DNA from: Flavobacterium urocaniciphilum
GTDB taxonomy: Bacteria > Bacteroidota > Bacteroidia > Flavobacteriales > Flavobacteriaceae
Assembly (NCBI RefSeq): GCF_900110615.1
Contig: NZ_FOEI01000007.1
Span: 62,001 to 126,000, forward strand
Direction: 5' to 3'
Length of the DNA stretch: 64,000 bases
The position numbers and the translations under genes were made by a program. A model generated the notes under the pieces. It saw only the letters and a program-made list of their open reading frames with translations. It ran no database searches and had not been told where the DNA came from. This document shows positions 1 to 8,518 of this stretch, piece by piece. Numbering within the stretch: the first letter of the stretch is position 1; each line of letters begins with the position of its first letter.

Positions 1-359
1 ACGCAGCTATCGACGATTTAAAAGACGCGATGGAAGGAATGCTTTCTCCAGAATTGAAAGAAGAAATTACTGGTACTGCAGAAATTAGAGAATTATTCAA
101 AGTTTCTAAAGTAGGTACAATCGCTGGATGTATGGTTACAGATGGTAAAATTGTTCGTAATAACAGAATTCGTTTAATTAGAGAAGGTGTAGTAATCTTC
201 ACAGGTGAATTAGTTGCCTTAAGACGTTTCAAAGACGACGTTAAAGAAGTTACTAAAGGATACGATTGTGGTATGCAAATTAAAGGCTACAACGATATCA
301 AAGAATACGATATCATTGAAAGTTTCCACGAAGTAGAAGTAAAGAAAAAATTAAAATAA
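1..359 (+). CDS. infB: Translation initiation factor IF-2, C-terminal part (5' end outside window)
   Basis: The reading frame is open from base 3 ([14 protein letters not shown]) to the stop at 359, so this is the tail of a gene that starts before the window. The residues match the C-terminal beta-barrel domain of bacterial IF-2: [24 protein letters not shown], and [13 protein letters not shown] followed by GYDCGM. In the family this domain binds the formyl-methionyl end of initiator tRNA during 70S initiation. The protein ends in a lysine-rich tail and is followed at once by a strong terminator, so infB is the last gene of its transcription unit. The identification is firm, but nothing can be said about the N-terminal part. 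Confidence 0.95.
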   Translation, partial: AAIDDLKDAMEGMLSPELKEEITGTAEIRELFKVSKVGTIAGCMVTDGKIVRNNRIRLIREGVVIFTGELVALRRFKDDVKEVTKGYDCGMQIKGYNDIKEYDIIESFHEVEVKKKLK

Positions 360-365
360 TAGCTT

Positions 366-395
366 AAAAAATCCCGATTGATATCGGGATTTTTT
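366..395 (+). terminator. Rho-independent terminator after infB
   Basis: A perfect inverted repeat, AAAAATCCCGAT and ATCGGGATTTTT around a TGAT loop, lies directly after the infB stop and runs into a T-rich stretch. It separates infB from the next gene. Confidence 0.9.
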
Positions 396-480
396 ATTTT
401 CAGTCATAGCGAGGTAAAAAGCATTCTTTTTTATGTAGATACTAAATTTTCATTTTCTTCGTTATCCAATAAAAATTCCA

Positions 481-1110
481 ATGCAATACATAAAAATAGT
501 TCTTATAGCAGTTTTTTTTATTTCCTGTAAAAATGAAACACCAAGTCAGAAATTAGCTAGAATCGATTCAGAAAAAACCGAATTAAAAGCTAAAGATTAT
601 GGTTCGTATATTAACGAAGCAAAGAGCTATGTTAATAAGAATAATCTCAATCAAAATAAATTTATCCTTATCAATTTAGGATTGCATTCTGGTTTAAAAC
701 GTTTCTTTGTGTACGATTTGAAAAAAGAAACCATCACAAATTCGTATATGGTGAGTCACGGTTGTGGCGAAAATATGTGGAGTTGGACATCAAGTAAAGA
801 AGATGCGCCCATTTCTAACGAACCGGATTCGCATTGTTCTTCTATTGGTAAATATGTAATCAGTTCTCGTGGGGTTAGTCAGTGGGGAATAAAAGTCAAT
901 TATCTGCTTATTGGAAAAGACGAAACCAATTCTAATGCAGTTAAACGCGCCATCGTGCTGCATTCTTGGGAAAAGATTTCAACAGATGAAGTATATCCGG
1001 AAGGAACGCCAGAAGGTTGGGGTTGCCCAGCAGTTTCCAACGAAAGCATGTATGAAATTGATGCCTTACTAAAAGCCAATAAAAATATGCTGATGTGGAT
1101 TATAAAATAA
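481..1110 (+). CDS. Lipoprotein with murein L,D-transpeptidase-like (YkuD_2 type) domain
   Basis: This 209-residue protein starts with a short hydrophobic signal and a lipobox-like FFISCKN, so it is probably a lipoprotein. The region from about residue 60 resembles the YkuD_2 branch of L,D-transpeptidase catalytic domains. Visible motifs are SHGCGENMWS, SSIGKYVIS, NAVKRAIVLHSWE and finally PEGWGCPAVS, where the Cys of GCPAV is the expected nucleophile and the upstream His its partner. In the family these enzymes cross-link or edit peptidoglycan, but the YkuD_2 branch is little studied. It stands alone between the infB terminator and the aromatic cluster. The fold is likely; the exact reaction is not shown. 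Confidence 0.75.
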   Translation: MQYIKIVLIAVFFISCKNETPSQKLARIDSEKTELKAKDYGSYINEAKSYVNKNNLNQNKFILINLGLHSGLKRFFVYDLKKETITNSYMVSHGCGENMWSWTSSKEDAPISNEPDSHCSSIGKYVISSRGVSQWGIKVNYLLIGKDETNSNAVKRAIVLHSWEKISTDEVYPEGTPEGWGCPAVSNESMYEIDALLKANKNMLMWIIK

Positions 1111-1187
1111 TTTAAAATTCACACAAATTCACTCGAAATTCCGAAAATTTAAAACCTAAAAAAATACATTTTTTATATTTTTTACCT

Positions 1188-1195
1188 TATTTTTG
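1188..1195 (+). promoter_or_regulatory. Bacteroidota -7 element (TATTTTTG) before the aromatic cluster
   Basis: The sequence fits the TAnnTTTG consensus and lies 19 bases before the ATG at 1215. I see no clear TTTG -33 box at the usual distance, so the promoter may need an activator. It could drive the whole 1215-12449 gene run. Confidence 0.5.
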
Positions 1196-1214
1196 AGCAT
1201 ATTAAAACTCAAAA

Positions 1215-1817
1215 ATGCAATTCGACATTCAAAATACCGAATCTTCGGCTTTATACAAATTATTGACAGGAACAGTTATTCCTCGTCCAATTGGTTGGGT
1301 TTCGACTATAGATAGTAACGGAACGAATAATCTAGCGCCTTTTTCTTTTTTTAATGTGGTGAGTGAAGATCCGCCTCATGTTATGTTTTCAACAGTTCGT
1401 ACCGGAAACAAAAACAAAGACACGCTTAATAATATCATTCTGAACAAACAATTTGTAGTCAATTTGGTAACTGAAGATGTCGTAGAACAAATGAATACCA
1501 CTTCTCAAAGTGTTGCTGCAGATGTTGATGAATTCGAATTGGCTAAAGTTACTCCAATCCACTCCGTTTTTGTGAAACCAAAACGTGTTAAAGAAAGTTT
1601 AGTTCATTTTGAATGTGAAATGGTACATCATTATTTCATCGAAAATCATAAAAATGGTGGCGCTTGTATCATTATCGGAAAAATTCTTACGATGCATATT
1701 GATGATTCAATACTTCTTGAAAATCACAGAATCAACCTTGAAACGTATAAACCTGTAGCTCGTTTAGCGGGTTCTAATTATTCTAAACTTGGAGAAATTT
1801 TCTCCATCAAAAGATAA
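1215..1817 (+). CDS. Flavin reductase-like (DIM6/NTAB family) FMN-binding protein
   Basis: This 200-residue protein has the typical start of the flavin reductase-like split-barrel family: LLTGTVIPRPIGWVSTID, then NLAPFSFFNVVSEDPP, then NKDTLNNI and FVVNLVTEDV. Family members bind FMN. Some reduce free flavin for two-component monooxygenases, others have unknown roles. It opens the aromatic cluster and directly abuts the next gene (stop at 1817, ATG at 1818), so the two are co-translated. The fusion monooxygenase downstream should bind its own FAD and FMN, so this protein may serve another step or handle flavin supply. The family call is firm; its role in the pathway is inferred from position only. 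Confidence 0.8.
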   Translation: MQFDIQNTESSALYKLLTGTVIPRPIGWVSTIDSNGTNNLAPFSFFNVVSEDPPHVMFSTVRTGNKNKDTLNNIILNKQFVVNLVTEDVVEQMNTTSQSVAADVDEFELAKVTPIHSVFVKPKRVKESLVHFECEMVHHYFIENHKNGGACIIIGKILTMHIDDSILLENHRINLETYKPVARLAGSNYSKLGEIFSIKR

Positions 1818-2273
1818 ATGAATATGGAGAAATTAGAAATTAATTGTGCAATGCAAATTCAAAAACCAATTCACGAAGTTTTTGAAGCGATTATCTACCC
1901 CGAAAAAATGTCCAATTATTTCATTTCTCAAAGCACAGGAATAATGGAATCAGGGAAAAACCTAATCTGGAAATTTCCTGAATTCGATTTCGAATGTCCT
2001 GTTCAAATCGAAAAAGTAGAAGCTAACCAATGCATTTCTTTTTATTGGGAAAATTCTGGGAAAAATTTATTGGTTGAAATTACACTTTCTGAAAAAGAAA
2101 ACAATTCGACTTTAGTTTCTATTTCAGAAAAAAGTATGGAAAATAATGAAGCAGGCTTAAAATGGCTTTCTGGAAATTCTTTCGGATGGTCTAATTTCTT
2201 GGCGTGTTTAAAAGCCTATTTAGAATACAATATCAATTTGCGTAAAGGCGCATTTGATTTCATGAAAAAATAA
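1818..2273 (+). CDS. SRPBCC (START-like/AHSA1) domain protein
   Basis: This 151-residue protein matches the helix-grip SRPBCC fold as seen in AHSA1-like and polyketide cyclase-like proteins: IQKPIHEVFEAIIYPEKMSNYF, WKFPEFDFECPVQIEKVE, and a terminal helix after GWSNFLACLKAYLEY. These proteins hold hydrophobic or aromatic ligands in a deep pocket. It begins on the base after the preceding stop, so it is tightly coupled to the flavin reductase-like gene. A ligand-binding or cyclase-like role on an aromatic intermediate is possible, but no catalytic residue points to a reaction. Confidence 0.7.
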   Translation: MNMEKLEINCAMQIQKPIHEVFEAIIYPEKMSNYFISQSTGIMESGKNLIWKFPEFDFECPVQIEKVEANQCISFYWENSGKNLLVEITLSEKENNSTLVSISEKSMENNEAGLKWLSGNSFGWSNFLACLKAYLEYNINLRKGAFDFMKK

Positions 2274-2327
2274 ATAATTTAAAGCGTATAATTATCAATC
2301 TTCTTTGTTAATTATCAATTGAAAAGA

Positions 2328-4619
2328 ATGAAAATTACAGTAATTGGTGGTGGTCCAGGCGGACTTTATTTCTCGATATTAACCAAAAAAGCAATGCCAC
2401 ATTGTGAAATCAATGTGTACGAACGAAACAGACCTGATGATAGTTTTGGATTTGGAGTAGTTTTCTCTGATGAAACACTTGGTGAATTCTTAAAACGCGA
2501 TATGCAATCGTATGAACTTATTCGTAGTGAATTTGCGTATTGGGATGATATTATTGTGGCTCGAGATGGAGAAGAAGTGAGTGTTGCCGGAAATGGTTTT
2601 TGTGGATGTTCTCGAAAAACATTGCTAAAATTATTACACCAAAGATGTAGGGAAGAAGGTGTAAATTTACACTTCGAACAAAATGTAGACGATTTAGATC
2701 AATTTGCTGATTCAGATATTATTTTAGCTTCAGACGGAATTGGAAGTGCGATTCGTACACAATATGAAAAGGAATTTGGGACTAAAATCGAAATGAAGAA
2801 AAACCGTTTCGTTTGGTTGGGTTCAACAAAACCATTAGATGCTTTTACTTACTTTTTCAGAAATACAGAACATGGTTTAATCGTGGCGCATACGTATCAA
2901 TATGAAGAAGGTATGAGTACTTGGATTTTTGAATGTTCGGATGAAACTTGGCAAAAACACGGTTTTGAAGTCACAAATGAAGAAGACACCATGGCAAAAA
3001 TTGCTTCAATCTTCACGGCAGAATTAGACGGACATCCATTAATTTCAAATAAATCACATTGGCGTCAATTTCCTCACGTAACAAATGAAAATTGGTATCA
3101 TAAAAATATCGTTTTATTAGGTGATGCTAAAGCTACAGCTCATTATTCTATTGGTTCTGGAACGAAATTAGCCATGGATTCTGCAATTGGATTATCGGAT
3201 GCAGTAATCGCCAATCCAAACGATGTTCAAGCAGCCTTTCAACAATATGATAAAACTCGTAAAAATACAGTTGAAATGATTCAATATGCGGCGTTGGTTT
3301 CATTAGATTGGTTCGAAAACATGAATCGTCACAATCAACATCCTTTTTATCAATTTGCTTTCGGATGCATGACGCGTGCAAAAAAAGTGACTTTCGAAAA
3401 CTTACGCTTACGCGATAAATCGTTTACAGATAAAGTTTTGAAAGAGTTTAACGATAATTGTCACACTGAGCTTGTCGAAGTGCCTGCTGCCTTTTCAACT
3501 TTCAAACTAAGAAATTTAGAATTACAAAATCGAATCGTAATGTCGCCGATGGGGCAATATACTGCTGAAAACGGATTGGTAAACGATTGGCATTTCCAGC
3601 ATTATACTTCAAGAGCAGTTGGTGGCTTAGGGTTGATATTAACTGAAATGACCGCTGTTTCAGAAACAGGTAGAATCACAGAAGGTTGTGCCGGAATTTA
3701 TAACGACTCTCAAATTACAGAATGGAAACGGATTACCGATTTCATTCATAACTATACACAAACTAAAATCGGAATTCAATTAGGGCATTCGGGTCGAAAA
3801 GGTGCAACAAAAAAACCTTGGGAAGATTTATATACTGGTTCTGGTTGGGAATTACTTTCCGCTTCAGCCATTCCATTTAACGAAGTTTCTGCAACTCCTA
3901 AAGAAATGTCAATTGTTGATATGGATTTGGTAGCGTCTCAATTTGTTCAAGCGACTAAAAATGCTGATGAAGCTGGTTTTGATATGATTGAATTGCAAGC
4001 GCATCACGGATTTTTATTAGCGTCTTTCTTATCGCCATTAACGAATACTAGAACCGATGAATTTGGTGGAAGCATCGAAAACCGATTAAAATTTCCATTG
4101 AGAGTTTTTACCGAAATGAGAAGTGTTTTCCTAAAAGAAAAACCAATGTCGGTTCGTATTTCAGCATCCGATTGGGCTCAAAACGGAATTTCAGAACAAG
4201 ATGTTATCACAATGGCTACGGCTTTCAAAAACGCTGGTGCGGATATTATCAATGTTTCAACAGGAAATACAGTGGCTGGACAAAAACCTCAAACAGGAAG
4301 AATGTGGCAAACGCCATTTTCAGATGCTGTGAGAAATACAGTTCACATTCCTACAATTACAACAGGTTATATTCAAGATATTGATCAAATAAATACGATT
4401 ATTTTAAATGGTCGTGCCGATTTAGTTGCTTTAGGAAGACCTCTATTATTGGATGCGAATTTTGTTAGAAATGCGCAAGCTTACGAGCAATTTCAAGCGA
4501 CAGATATTCCAAATCCATATAAAATGGGAATTTCGCATTTGTATCCGTTAAAAGCTTCGGAAAGAAAACAAACGGAAGGCATGAAAATAGCTTTAAAACC
4601 AAAAAGTAATAAAAAGTAA
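2328..4619 (+). CDS. 2-aminobenzoyl-CoA monooxygenase/reductase-like fusion (salicylyl-CoA 5-hydroxylase family)
   Basis: This 763-residue fusion is read from the ATG at 2328, because the earlier in-frame TTG at 2319 adds only three residues before the Rossmann start. Residues 1 to about 370 form an FAD-dependent aromatic hydroxylase: ITVIGGGPGGLYFSIL near the N-terminus and NIVLLGDAKATAHYSIGSGTK for the FAD ribityl site. From about residue 388 to the end there is an old yellow enzyme barrel: FKLRNLELQNRIVMSPMGQY, GIQLGHSGRKG, then QAHHGFLLASFLSPLTNTR with DEFGGSIENR. This domain order is known from the Azoarcus 2-aminobenzoyl-CoA monooxygenase/reductase and from salicylyl-CoA 5-hydroxylase. 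The likely reaction is C5 hydroxylation of an aryl-CoA ester, perhaps with ring reduction. The linker between the domains contains a translated short repeat (residues about 378-385). The ligase gene follows. Confidence 0.85.
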   Translation: MKITVIGGGPGGLYFSILTKKAMPHCEINVYERNRPDDSFGFGVVFSDETLGEFLKRDMQSYELIRSEFAYWDDIIVARDGEEVSVAGNGFCGCSRKTLLKLLHQRCREEGVNLHFEQNVDDLDQFADSDIILASDGIGSAIRTQYEKEFGTKIEMKKNRFVWLGSTKPLDAFTYFFRNTEHGLIVAHTYQYEEGMSTWIFECSDETWQKHGFEVTNEEDTMAKIASIFTAELDGHPLISNKSHWRQFPHVTNENWYHKNIVLLGDAKATAHYSIGSGTKLAMDSAIGLSDAVIANPNDVQAAFQQYDKTRKNTVEMIQYAALVSLDWFENMNRHNQHPFYQFAFGCMTRAKKVTFENLRLRDKSFTDKVLKEFNDNCHTELVEVPAAFSTFKLRNLELQNRIVMSPMGQYTAENGLVNDWHFQHYTSRAVGGLGLILTEMTAVSETGRITEGCAGIYNDSQITEWKRITDFIHNYTQTKIGIQLGHSGRKGATKKPWEDLYTGSGWELLSASAIPFNEVSATPKEMSIVDMDLVASQFVQATKNADEAGFDMIELQAHHGFLLASFLSPLTNTRTDEFGGSIENRLKFPLRVFTEMRSVFLKEKPMSVRISASDWAQNGISEQDVITMATAFKNAGADIINVSTGNTVAGQKPQTGRMWQTPFSDAVRNTVHIPTITTGYIQDIDQINTIILNGRADLVALGRPLLLDANFVRNAQAYEQFQATDIPNPYKMGISHLYPLKASERKQTEGMKIALKPKSNKK
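3459..3482 (+). repeat. Short interspersed repeat inside the fusion-enzyme linker, translated as CHTELVEV
   Basis: The 24-base unit here (containing CACTGAGCTTGTCGAAGTG) is identical to an intergenic copy at 35065-35088, and shares its ends with a longer form at 8425-8461. In this gene it is read in frame as CHTELVEV, between the monooxygenase and old yellow enzyme domains. Confidence 0.8.
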
Positions 4620-4701
4620 ATTACAAAAATCAAATCCCAAATCCCAAATCCCAAAAAATATACATGTTGGAATTTGGAATTTTAAAAATTGGAATTTTAA
4701 A

Positions 4702-6282
4702 ATGTTAGACAATTTCGCACAAATAAATTTACCAAATCTGGAATTACAACCAGAATATAAATTCTTGGATTTACCACAATTCAATCGACCAGAAATGTTG
4801 AATTGTGTTGAAAAATTACTCGATAATCATATCAAAGAAGGAAGAGGTAACAATATTTGTATCCGAACTTTCGAAGAGACTTGGACCTATCAAGATTTAT
4901 ACGAAAAAGCCAATCAAATTGCTCATGTTTTAGTAGACGAATTAGGTTTACAATCTGGTAATAGAGTATTACTGCGTTCTGCAAATAATCCAATGATGGT
5001 AGCTTGTTGGTATGCTGTTTTAAAAGCGGGCGGAATCGTTGTTGCAACCATGCCTTTATTACGTTCGAAAGAATTAACAACTATTATTGACTGTGCTGAA
5101 ATTTCTCATGCGATTTGTGATAGTGAATTAGCGGAAGAAATGAATTTGGTTCATTCTGATTTTCTTAAAAAAGTGAGTTTCTTTAGAAATGCAGATTTAG
5201 AAGAAAAAATGGTTTCAAAACCAAAAACGTTTCAAAATAATCATTCCAAAGCAGATTCTGTTGCATTAATTGGTTTTACTTCTGGAACAACAGGATTGCC
5301 AAAAATGACGGCACATTATCATAAAGATATTTTAAATATTTGCGAAGCATTTCCGCAATACTCATTACAACCAACCCAAAATGATGTGTTTATCGGTAGT
5401 CCGCCTCTTGGATTTACATTTGGTTTAGGTGGTTTGGTGTTGTTTCCAATGTATTTTGGTGCATCAACATTTCTAATTGAAAAACCGAGTCCAGATTTAT
5501 TGTTAAAAGCAATTCAAGACTATAAAGTTACCATTTGTTTCACAGCCCCAACAGCATGGCGAATCATCACAACAAAAGTAGATGAGTTTGATATTTCGAG
5601 TCTTCGTAAATGTGTTTCTGCTGGCGAAACCTTACCGTTAAAAGTTTGGCAAGATTGGTACGATGCAACAGGTTTGAAAATCATTGACGGAATTGGAGCA
5701 ACTGAAATGCTTCATATTTTTATTTCATCCAATGAAGAAAACATGAAACCGGGTGCAACAGGTGTGGCAATTACGGGTTATGAAGCAAAAATTATCGATG
5801 CTAACGGAAATGAAGTTTCTAGAAATGAACCAGGTAGATTAGCCGTAAAAGGAATTACTGGTTGTAAATATTTAAATCGAGAAGATAAACAACGTGAATA
5901 TGTTGAAAAGGGTTGGAACATTACTGGCGACGTGTTTCGTCAGGATGAAGAAGGCTATTTTTATTTTGTGGCTCGTGGCGATGATATGATTATTTCTTCA
6001 GGTTATAATATTGCCGCTATTGAAGTGGAATCGGTACTTTTAACGCATGAAGATATTTTAGAATGTGCAGTTGTTGGTTTGCCTGATGAAGAGCGTGGTA
6101 TGCTAGTTTGTGCGCATATTGTTTTAAAAGAAAGTGAGAAAGCAAATGATAATTTTAAAACACAAATTCAAAATTGGTTTAAAAACGCTGCTGCTCCCTA
6201 TAAATATCCAAGAATAATTAACTTTGTAGAAAGTTTACCAAAAACCGAAACAGGTAAAATTCAACGATTTAAACTGAAATAG
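4702..6282 (+). CDS. 2-aminobenzoate-CoA ligase / benzoate-CoA ligase family protein
   Basis: This 526-residue AMP-forming acyl-CoA synthetase has the P-loop-like motif GFTSGTTGLPKMTAHYH, the family motif DGIGATEMLHIFIS, then GWNITGDVFRQDEEGYFYFVARGDDMIISSGYNIA split over the hinge, and the C-terminal lysine region PKTETGKIQRFKLK. The form of the GATEMLHIF and CVSAGETLPL blocks is typical of the 2-aminobenzoate and benzoate CoA ligases. It should convert an aromatic acid, ATP and CoA to aryl-CoA, AMP and PPi, and so supply the adjacent fusion hydroxylase. The 80-base spacer before it holds three CAAATCC-type direct repeats and a repeated TTGGAATTT motif, but no clear promoter. The family is firm. 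Anthranilate is favoured over salicylate on motif likeness, but this is not proven. Confidence 0.85.
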   Translation: MLDNFAQINLPNLELQPEYKFLDLPQFNRPEMLNCVEKLLDNHIKEGRGNNICIRTFEETWTYQDLYEKANQIAHVLVDELGLQSGNRVLLRSANNPMMVACWYAVLKAGGIVVATMPLLRSKELTTIIDCAEISHAICDSELAEEMNLVHSDFLKKVSFFRNADLEEKMVSKPKTFQNNHSKADSVALIGFTSGTTGLPKMTAHYHKDILNICEAFPQYSLQPTQNDVFIGSPPLGFTFGLGGLVLFPMYFGASTFLIEKPSPDLLLKAIQDYKVTICFTAPTAWRIITTKVDEFDISSLRKCVSAGETLPLKVWQDWYDATGLKIIDGIGATEMLHIFISSNEENMKPGATGVAITGYEAKIIDANGNEVSRNEPGRLAVKGITGCKYLNREDKQREYVEKGWNITGDVFRQDEEGYFYFVARGDDMIISSGYNIAAIEVESVLLTHEDILECAVVGLPDEERGMLVCAHIVLKESEKANDNFKTQIQNWFKNAAAPYKYPRIINFVESLPKTETGKIQRFKLK

Positions 6283-6286
6283 CAAC

Positions 6287-7867
6287 ATGAGAAAAGCATT
6301 TCTAATCATAAGTTTAACACTAATTGCAATTACAGGGATTTTAATTTACATCAATTGGAAATTCGTGTTTTTGTTTATGTTGTTTCTACCACTTATTGCG
6401 ATGGGATTGTACGACATGTATCAATCTAAAAAAACAATTCGTAGAAACTTTCCACTTTTAGGTAGAATGCGTTATGTATTAGAAAGTTTAGGTCCAGAAA
6501 TTCGTCAATATTTTGTTGAAACTGATTTAGATGGAAAACCATTTAATCGTTTGCAAAGAAGTATTGTGTACCAAAGAAGTAAAAAAGAAACAGATTCGAT
6601 GCCTTTTGGTACGCAATTAGACGTATATCAAGATGGTTACGAATGGATCAATCACAGTATTCGTGCAATTTCCTTTTCAACAGTTAATGAAAACCCACGT
6701 GTACAAATTGGTTCATCACAATGTACAAAACCATATCATGCGAGTATGTTTAATATTAGTGCGATGAGTTTTGGTTCGTTAAGTAAAAATGCCATTTTAG
6801 CATTAAATAATGGAGCCAAACAAGGCGGCTTTTTTCATAATACAGGAGAAGGCGGATTATCGCCCTATCATTTACAAGGTGGTGATGTAGTTTGGAATAT
6901 TGGAACCGGTTATTTCAGTTGTAGAACAGAAGATGGGAAATTCAATTATGAAGAATTCGAAAAGAGAGCCACTTTGGAAAACGTAAAAATGATTGAAATT
7001 AAGTTTTCTCAAGGAGCGAAACCGGGACATGGTGGAATTTTACCCAAAGCTAAAGTTACGGATGAAATTGCTGCAATACGTTTGGTTTCAAAAGGAAAGG
7101 ATATCATTTCACCACCTACACATTCTGCTTTTACAACGCCATTAGAATTAATGGATTTTGTAAAATTATTGCGAAAAGGTTCCGGTGGAAAACCGATAGG
7201 AATGAAAATTTGTATCGGAAATAAATCGGAGTTTTTATCCATTTGTAAAGCGATGGTGGAAACGAATACTTATTTAGATTTCATTACAGTCGATGGTGGC
7301 GAAGGTGGAACTGGTGCTGCTCCACAAGAATATTCCGATCATGTTGGAATGCCTCTTCGTGATGCAATTGCTTTTGTTTATGATGCCTTAAACGGTTTCG
7401 GAATAAAAAATCAAATTAAAATAATAGCTTCTGGTAAAGTAATTACTGGTTTTGATATTATCAGAAATTTATCGTTGGGTGCCGATTTATGTAATTCTGC
7501 TAGAGGAATGATGTTTGCCTTAGGATGTATTCAAGCCTTGGAATGTCATGCTAATACCTGTCCAACAGGCGTTGCAACACAAGATCCGAACCTAATGAAA
7601 GGTTTGGTTCCAGAAGAAAAAAGTGTTCGTGTAGCACGTTTTCAACATGAAACTGTAAAAAGCGCTATGGATTTAATGGCTTCGGCCGGTTTAGCACATC
7701 CAGATGAAGTAACTCGAGACGTGGTAACCACAAGAATAGATCGAAATAAAGTAGAAACATTTGCTGAAATATTCCCAGAATTAGAAACAGGTTGTTTGCT
7801 GAATGAAACTACAGTGCCGAAAGAATTTTTGTATTTTTGGAAAAAAGCAAGTGCTGATAAATTTTAG
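6287..7867 (+). CDS. Membrane-anchored FMN-binding glutamate synthase domain protein
   Basis: The gene starts four bases after the ligase stop. The 526-residue product begins with about 45 mostly hydrophobic residues that form one or two membrane segments, followed by a glutamate synthase FMN domain: FNISAMSFGSLSKNAILAL, GEGGLSPYHLQGGDVVWNIGTG (in parts), KPGHGGILP and TVDGGEGGTGAAP. Cysteines C414, C420 and C425 (CX5CX4C in the GCIQALECHANTCPTGVATQ block) match the 3Fe-4S ligands of GltB. The N-terminal glutaminase domain of full glutamate synthase is absent. In classical enzymes this domain combines ammonia with 2-oxoglutarate. Stand-alone forms are common but mostly uncharacterised. Its place inside an aromatic operon could mean ammonia capture or a redox step on an intermediate; both ideas are inference. 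Confidence 0.85.
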   Translation: MRKAFLIISLTLIAITGILIYINWKFVFLFMLFLPLIAMGLYDMYQSKKTIRRNFPLLGRMRYVLESLGPEIRQYFVETDLDGKPFNRLQRSIVYQRSKKETDSMPFGTQLDVYQDGYEWINHSIRAISFSTVNENPRVQIGSSQCTKPYHASMFNISAMSFGSLSKNAILALNNGAKQGGFFHNTGEGGLSPYHLQGGDVVWNIGTGYFSCRTEDGKFNYEEFEKRATLENVKMIEIKFSQGAKPGHGGILPKAKVTDEIAAIRLVSKGKDIISPPTHSAFTTPLELMDFVKLLRKGSGGKPIGMKICIGNKSEFLSICKAMVETNTYLDFITVDGGEGGTGAAPQEYSDHVGMPLRDAIAFVYDALNGFGIKNQIKIIASGKVITGFDIIRNLSLGADLCNSARGMMFALGCIQALECHANTCPTGVATQDPNLMKGLVPEEKSVRVARFQHETVKSAMDLMASAGLAHPDEVTRDVVTTRIDRNKVETFAEIFPELETGCLLNETTVPKEFLYFWKKASADKF

Positions 7868-7998
7868 AAGTTAATCCTAGCATCGTGCTCCCAATATAAT
7901 CGGGATCCACAACTTAGGGGATAAATGAAATAATAATAAACATTAAAACTTTGCGACTTTGCGTCTTCATTACCAACTTCGCAACTTAAAATAAAAAC

Positions 7999-8421
7999 AT
8001 GAATCAACCTTTTATAAAACAAGAAAAAATTCGTTTCCAACATATTGATTTTGCTGGAATTGTGTTCTATCCAAGATTTCTAGAAATGCTAAATGGTATC
8101 GTGGAAGATTGGTTTGAAGAAGCCTTAGAACGACCATTTTCAAAAATGCATGAAACCAACGGAATTCCAACAGTAGATTTGAAAATTCAATTCAAATCGC
8201 CAGCCCGATTAGGAGAAGTTTTAACCAAAAAATTATGGGTGAAAGAATTGCGTAATTCTTCAATTTTATGTGGATTTCAATTTGTAAACGAAAATGAAAA
8301 CACTGTCTTAGAAGGTGAAGTAACTTTAGTAAACGTGAGTATTTCTGAAGATAGAAATTCAGTTAAATCGGAAGCGTTTAACGAAGAAATGAAAAATAAA
8401 ATAAGTAAATTTATAATATAA
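7999..8421 (+). CDS. Hotdog-fold acyl-CoA thioesterase (4-hydroxybenzoyl-CoA thioesterase family)
   Basis: This 140-residue protein has the 4HBT signature FQHIDFAGIVFYPRFLEMLN, with D17 at the position of the catalytic Asp of Pseudomonas-type 4-hydroxybenzoyl-CoA thioesterase. A central helix (VEDWFEEAL) and beta strands follow, as in a single hotdog domain. It is likely to hydrolyse the hydroxylated aryl-CoA made by the fusion enzyme, releasing a free acid such as gentisate or 5-hydroxyanthranilate plus CoA. That fits between the CoA-dependent genes upstream and the ring-cleavage genes downstream. The 131-base spacer before it shows CTTTGCGACTTTGCGTC-type repeats seen elsewhere between genes. 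The family is firm; the substrate comes from context. Confidence 0.8.
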   Translation: MNQPFIKQEKIRFQHIDFAGIVFYPRFLEMLNGIVEDWFEEALERPFSKMHETNGIPTVDLKIQFKSPARLGEVLTKKLWVKELRNSSILCGFQFVNENENTVLEGEVTLVNVSISEDRNSVKSEAFNEEMKNKISKFII

Positions 8422-8424
8422 TAT

Positions 8425-8461
8425 TGTCGCACTGTCCCGAATTTTCGGGAGTCGAAGTGTC
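8425..8461 (+). repeat. Short interspersed repeat with internal hairpin
   Basis: The ends (TGTCGCACTG and GTCGAAGTGT) resemble the 24-base repeat at 3459 and 35065. The middle holds a perfect TCCCGA/TCGGGA stem. It sits between the thioesterase and nitrilase-family genes and could form an intercistronic RNA hairpin. Confidence 0.65.
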
Positions 8462-8518
8462 TCTAACTTAGCGTTTCTCCGTGAAAATTCTCTGCGAAAC
8501 TCTGTGAAATAACAAATT

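Noticed and set aside
2256..2270. TTTCATGAA-like match near the end of the SRPBCC gene
   Set aside because: It lies inside coding sequence, lacks the flanking CGAA/TTCG arms and is not near a promoter, so it is probably chance and not an operator.
4172..4384. Open frame of 70 codons inside the fusion oxygenase gene
   Set aside because: It overlaps the conserved old yellow enzyme coding region in another frame, and its composition is that of an out-of-frame shadow.
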